From Luscinia megarhynchos (lineage: Eukaryota; Chordata; Aves; Passeriformes; Turdidae), in contig CM067584.1 of the NCBI GenBank assembly GCA_034336665.1, forward strand, positions 2,852,001-2,916,000: a stretch of 64,000 nt of DNA. The letters run 5' to 3'. Shown piece after piece: positions 61,601 to 64,000 of this stretch. Made by a program: the position numbers and the translations under genes. Every line of letters starts with the position of its first letter. The stretch's first letter is position 1. The notes below the pieces were generated by a model that did no database searches, had not been told where the DNA came from, and saw only the letters and a list, made by a program, of their open reading frames with translations.

Positions 61601-61680
61601 ACTCCCTCAGGCCAGGGACCCTCCCCAGCCTGTCGGACCTGGGGGGGCCGGTGGAGGCCGTCAGGAAGGAGGAGAAGAAG
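61601..61680 (+). CDS. SORBS3: SORBS3 exon 11
   Basis: 80 nt, phase 1 to phase 0, encoding DSLRPGTLPSLSDLGGPVEA, then VRKEEKK. The basic REEKKRKAARL-type motif before SH3-1 begins here. Donor AAG|GTGAGG. Confidence 0.9.
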
Positions 61681-61785
61681 GTGAGGCCGGGATTTGGGAT
61701 GGCTGGGATTGGGGGTGCCCCATGGAGGGCTTGGGGGGCTCAGGGGGGGTTTACTCTCCTTGTCACCTCTCCCCTCCCTCCCCAG

Positions 61786-61832
61786 ATGAAAGCTGCTCGC
61801 CTCAAGTTCAACTTCCAGGCTGAATCTCCCAA
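61786..61832 (+). CDS. SORBS3: SORBS3 exon 12: start of SH3-1
   Basis: 47 nt, phase 0 to phase 2. MKAARLKFNFQAESP(K) is the first beta strand and RT-loop start of the first SH3 domain. Near-identical to the mammalian sequence. Confidence 0.97.
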
Positions 61833-61958
61833 GTAAGCGCCGGGATCGCTGCTGGGGCCCCGGGTGATGGGTGGGGGCTGGGGCAGCCCCCGCCCGTGGG
61901 GTGGCCGGGCTGGGGACGGCTCTGCGTCCCGGGACAGCTGTGACAGTGTCCCCTGCAG

Positions 61959-62073
61959 GGAGCTGACGCTGCAGAAGGGCGACATCGTCTACATCCACAA
62001 GGAGGTGGACAGGAACTGGCTGGAGGGGGAGCACCACGGCCGCGTGGGCATCTTCCCCTCCAACTACGTGGAG
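61959..62073 (+). CDS. SORBS3: SORBS3 exon 13: rest of SH3-1
   Basis: 115 nt, phase 2 to phase 0, encoding ELTLQKGDIVYIHKEVDRNW, then LEGEHHGRVGIFPSNYVE. The SH3 ligand-binding residues (the Trp of NWLEGE, and FPSNYVE with Pro and Tyr) are all present. This domain binds vinculin. Confidence 0.98.
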
Positions 62074-62079
62074 GTGAGC

Positions 62080-62160
62080 CCGGGCCACGCGGGGACAGCG
62101 GGGCACGCGGGGACAGCGGGGCACGCGGGGACAGCGGGGCACGCGGGGACAGCGGGTCCT
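62080..62160 (+). repeat. 18-bp array GGGGCACGCGGGGACAGC
   Basis: Four near-perfect 18-bp copies right after the donor at 62073. Confidence 0.95.
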
Positions 62161-62192
62161 GGCGCTGCCCCTCACCCGCGTGTCCCCCCCAG

Positions 62193-62319
62193 ATCCTGCC
62201 CCCCACGGAGGTGCCCAAGCCCATCAAGGCTCCCACGCTGCAGGTGCTGGAATACTGGGGAGGCGCTGGCGCTCTACAACTTCAGAGGGGAACTGCACGT
62301 GGAGCTCTCCTTCCGCAAG
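62193..62319 (+). CDS. SORBS3: SORBS3 exon 14: start of SH3-2, with a one-base insertion
   Basis: It reads ILPPTEVPKPIKAPTLQVLE Y, then the frame breaks at an extra T at 62256. Reading past it gives GEALALYNFRGELHVELSFR K, exactly the expected start of SH3-2. Exon length is 127 nt (126 would keep phase 0). Acceptor and donor are intact. Either a sequence error or a real disabling insertion. Confidence 0.92.
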
Positions 62320-62334
62320 GTACCGCCCGCTCCG

Positions 62335-62755
62335 TGCTGAGCCGTTCCGTGCCGTTCTGTGCCGTTCTGTGCCATTCCGTGCCATTCTCTGCCATTCTGT
62401 GCCCGTTCCGTGCCGCCTCGCGTTGCCGTTCGGTGCCGTTCTGTGCCATTCCGTGCCGTTCTGTGCCATTCCGTGCCGTTCTGTGCCATTCCGTGCCCAT
62501 TCTCTGCCATTCCTTGCCCATTCCGTGCCCATTCTGTGCCCATTCCGTGCCGTTCCGCGCCATTCCGTGCCCTTCCGTGCCCATTCCGTGCCCATTCCGT
62601 GCCGTTCAGCGCCATTCCGTGCCCATTCCGTGCCATTCCGTGCCCGTTCGTGCTCATTCTGTGCCATTCCGTGCCCATTCCGTGCCCATTCCGTGCCATT
62701 CCGTGCCCGTTCCGTCCCCCATTCTGTGCCATTCCGTGCCGTTCGCGCTGACCCT
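62335..62755 (+). repeat. CATTCCGTGCC array inside SH3-2 intron
   Basis: About 38 units of 10-12 bp: CCGTTCTGTGC and CCATTCCGTGCC. It occupies nearly all of the intron splitting SH3-2. Frames on both strands here are artefacts. Confidence 0.97.
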
Positions 62756-62775
62756 CGCTCCGCTCCGCGCGGCAG

Positions 62776-63204
62776 GGCGAGCGGATCTGCCTGGTGCGGC
62801 GAGTGAACGAGCTGGTACGAGGGCGGATCTCGAGCACCAGCCGCCAGGGCATCTTCCCCGCCACCTACGTGCAGGTGCTGAAGGAGCCGCGGGTCAAAGC
62901 CTCGGCCGAGTGACATCCCCCTCCTCTCCCTGCCCCGGGAGCCCCGGCCCGCGGCCGCATCCCCGTCCCCCGCAGCGCTCGCCCGGCTCCCCACGCGCCC
63001 CCCAGGCTGCCCCGGCTCCCCGGGAAGCCAGGCGGGGTCCCCGGGCTGACGGGGGCGCCCCTCCCTCTCCGCTCCACCTCGGCACCCCCTCCCCAAAGCT
63101 GCCCCTCGCTGGCGCCCCCGCCCCTTGGTGGCCTCCGCCAGCCCTCACCCCCGCGGCCGCCCCACCCCGGGAGCCCCGGCGTCCCGCCTGGACCCCCCGA
63201 GCAG
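62776..63204 (+). CDS. SORBS3: SORBS3 exon 15: end of SH3-2 and linker, with indels
   Basis: It opens [12 protein letters not shown]. Then two small deletions (2 nt near 62811, 1 nt in the G run 62821-62823) turn the expected N-E-x-W-Y-E-G-R into NELVRGR, losing the SH3 Trp; WYE can be read in another frame at 62813-62821. The exon continues [24 protein letters not shown] to a TGA at 62911. Frame +2 from 62910 is open to the donor ([15 protein letters not shown], a Pro/Ser-rich linker as in vinexin) and has the phase that joins the next exon. A single missing base near 62908-62911 would explain this. Confidence 0.85.
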
Positions 63205-63297
63205 GTGAGCGGTCCCGCATCCCGGCGTGGTGCCCCCCGCCCTGGCAGCCCCCGGCGCCGCTGGGGGCTGCCCTGAGCTCCACCCCGTGCCCCCCAG

Positions 63298-63371
63298 CGC
63301 TCGACACAAACCAGCGCCCGCCCCGGAGCCCGCCCCCGTCCGCAAACGGCTCCGAAATCCCGGTGGACACC
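63298..63371 (+). CDS. SORBS3: SORBS3 exon 16: linker before SH3-3
   Basis: 74 nt, phase 1 to phase 0, encoding (A)LDTNQRPPRSPPPSANGSE, then IPVDT. Its phase fits the alternative frame of the preceding exon and the next exon, confirming that the frame with the TGA at 62911 is not the one that continues downstream. Confidence 0.75.
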
Positions 63372-63419
63372 GTAAGCAGCGCCAGGAGGCGGCCCCGGGG
63401 CGCGGTGTCCCCACGGGGG

Positions 63420-63895
63420 CACAGGGGGTGGGCTCTGCCCGGGGGTGGTCTCTGCCCGAGGGGTGGTCTCTGCCCAGGGTGGTCTCTGCCCGAGGGGGCT
63501 CTGCCCGAGGGGGTGGGGCTCTGCACGGGGGTGGTCTCTGCCCGGGGGGTGGTCTCTGCCCGGGGGGGGTGGTCTCTGCCCGGGGTGGTCTCTGCCCGGG
63601 GGGCTCTGCCCGGGGTGGGCTCTGCACGGGGGGTGGTCTCTGCCCGGGGTGGTCTCTGCCCGGGGGGTGGTCTCTGCCCGGGGGTGGTCTCTGCCCGAGG
63701 GGTGGTCTCTGCCCGGGGGGCTCTGCTCGGGGGTGGGCTCTGCCCGGGGGGTGGTCTCTGTGGTCTCTGCCCGGAGGCTCTCTGCCCGGGGCGGGTGGTC
63801 TCTCTGCCCGGGGGTGGTCTTTGCCCGGGGAGTGGTCTCTGCCCGGGGGTGGGGGGCTCTGCCCGGGGGTGGGGGCTTTCCCGGGGGGCTCTCCC
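63420..63895 (+). repeat. GGTGGTCTCTGCCCGGGG array
   Basis: About 25 units of 14-22 bp of GTGGTCTCTGCCCGGGGG and GGGCTCTGCCCGGGGTG. G-rich, in the intron before the SH3-3 exon. Confidence 0.97.
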
Positions 63896-63911
63896 ATGGT
63901 TGTTCTCGCAG

Positions 63912-64000
63912 GTACCGCTAAGGCTCTACCAGTACCGGCCCCCAAAAACGCCGACGAGCTGGAGCTGCTGGAGGGGGACAGGGTGGATGTCATGCAGCAG
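63912..64000 (+). CDS. SORBS3: SORBS3 exon 17: start of SH3-3, with a 2-nt excess, cut by the window edge
   Basis: After TGTTCTCGCAG the exon reads VPLRLYQYRP in phase 0. After C5A5C at 63939-63949 the expected continuation ADELELLEGDRVDVMQQ is in a different frame. C4A4C would give PQN and restore it, so one extra C and one extra A are likely. The rest of SH3-3 lies beyond the window. Confidence 0.88.

Larger units (their letters stand above)
58001..64000 (+). other. SORBS3: SORBS3 gene (vinexin), truncated at the right edge
   Basis: Coding exons: 58027-58116, 58211-58316, 58565-58788, 58859-58922, 58994-59108, 59179-59254, 59325-59366, 59476-59562, 60159-60214, 61415-61521, 61601-61680, 61786-61832, 61959-62073, 62193-62319, 62776-63204, 63298-63371 and 63912 onward. 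Vinexin is a cytoskeletal adaptor at focal adhesions and cell junctions: an N-terminal sorbin-homology (SoHo) region and three SH3 domains, the first two binding vinculin and the third binding Sos. Phases agree throughout the first 13 exons (1209 nt). From 62256 on, several indels break the frame although splice sites, domain order and flanking residues are kept. Orthology rests on the SoHo text, ARLKFNFQAESPKELTLQKG and synteny. Confidence 0.93.

Noticed and set aside
62776..62913. Taking TGA at 62911 as the genuine end of a short bird vinexin
   Set aside because: The alternative frame past it stays open with vinexin-like linker text, its phase joins the next two exons and SH3-3 residues follow; a missing base explains the TGA better. 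Not fully excluded.
62224..63096. 290-residue minus-strand frame rich in Asn-Gly-Thr-Glu-Trp repeats
   Set aside because: It is the reverse complement of the CATTCCGTGCC array plus antisense of SORBS3 exons.

Overview
The window is a piece of a vertebrate chromosome, almost certainly avian. The evidence is GC-rich, compact genes with consensus introns, about ten fragments resembling the avian/reptilian CR1 LINE in both orientations, LTR-like pieces of bird endogenous-retrovirus type, and very many short private tandem arrays, as on a gene-dense bird microchromosome. Three genes lie on the plus strand in the order SLC39A14 - PPP3CC - SORBS3, which is the order I know from human 8p21. I recognise no gene on the minus strand. 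Long minus-strand open frames are products of the tandem arrays.

Layout. (1) 1-7290: the 3' half of SLC39A14 (ZIP14 metal transporter), with four coding exons (258-431, 2351-2558, 3603-3787, 3986-4132) and a long 3' UTR ending near an AATAAA at 7271. (2) 7290-8530: intergenic, with two CR1 fragments. (3) about 8530-53950: the complete PPP3CC gene (calcineurin A gamma), with a CpG-rich promoter, ATG at 8840, fourteen constitutive coding exons plus one 27-nt optional microexon, stop at 48886-48888, and a probable 5-kb 3' UTR. The exons join in frame to 498 codons (507 with the microexon). (4) 53950-55370: intergenic, mostly a roughly 60-bp tandem array. (5) about 55370-64000: SORBS3 (vinexin), with a probable non-coding first exon, ATG at 58027, and coding exons to the right edge, where the third SH3 domain is cut off.

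The striking property of the window is its repeats. Most long introns and both UTRs carry their own tandem array, different in unit and sequence from those next door, and several arrays run up to splice sites. The SLC39A14 intron 432-2350 is essentially two back-to-back arrays, and its acceptor AG lies inside the last unit. PPP3CC intron 7 is a G-run array throughout. The second striking point is that vinexin is intact through SH3-1 but carries several small indels in SH3-2, the linker and SH3-3. These look more like sequence errors in GC-rich DNA than a dead gene, because splice sites and residues outside the indels are preserved.

The three products work in separate processes: plasma-membrane and endosomal Zn/Fe/Mn uptake, Ca2+/calmodulin-dependent dephosphorylation (for example of NFAT), and an adhesion scaffold binding vinculin and signalling proteins. 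I see no operon-like cooperation and no novel enzymatic system. The new material is in the arrays, the promoter motifs, the two optional microexons and the probable internal vinexin-beta start. All family statements are from memory; no search was run.
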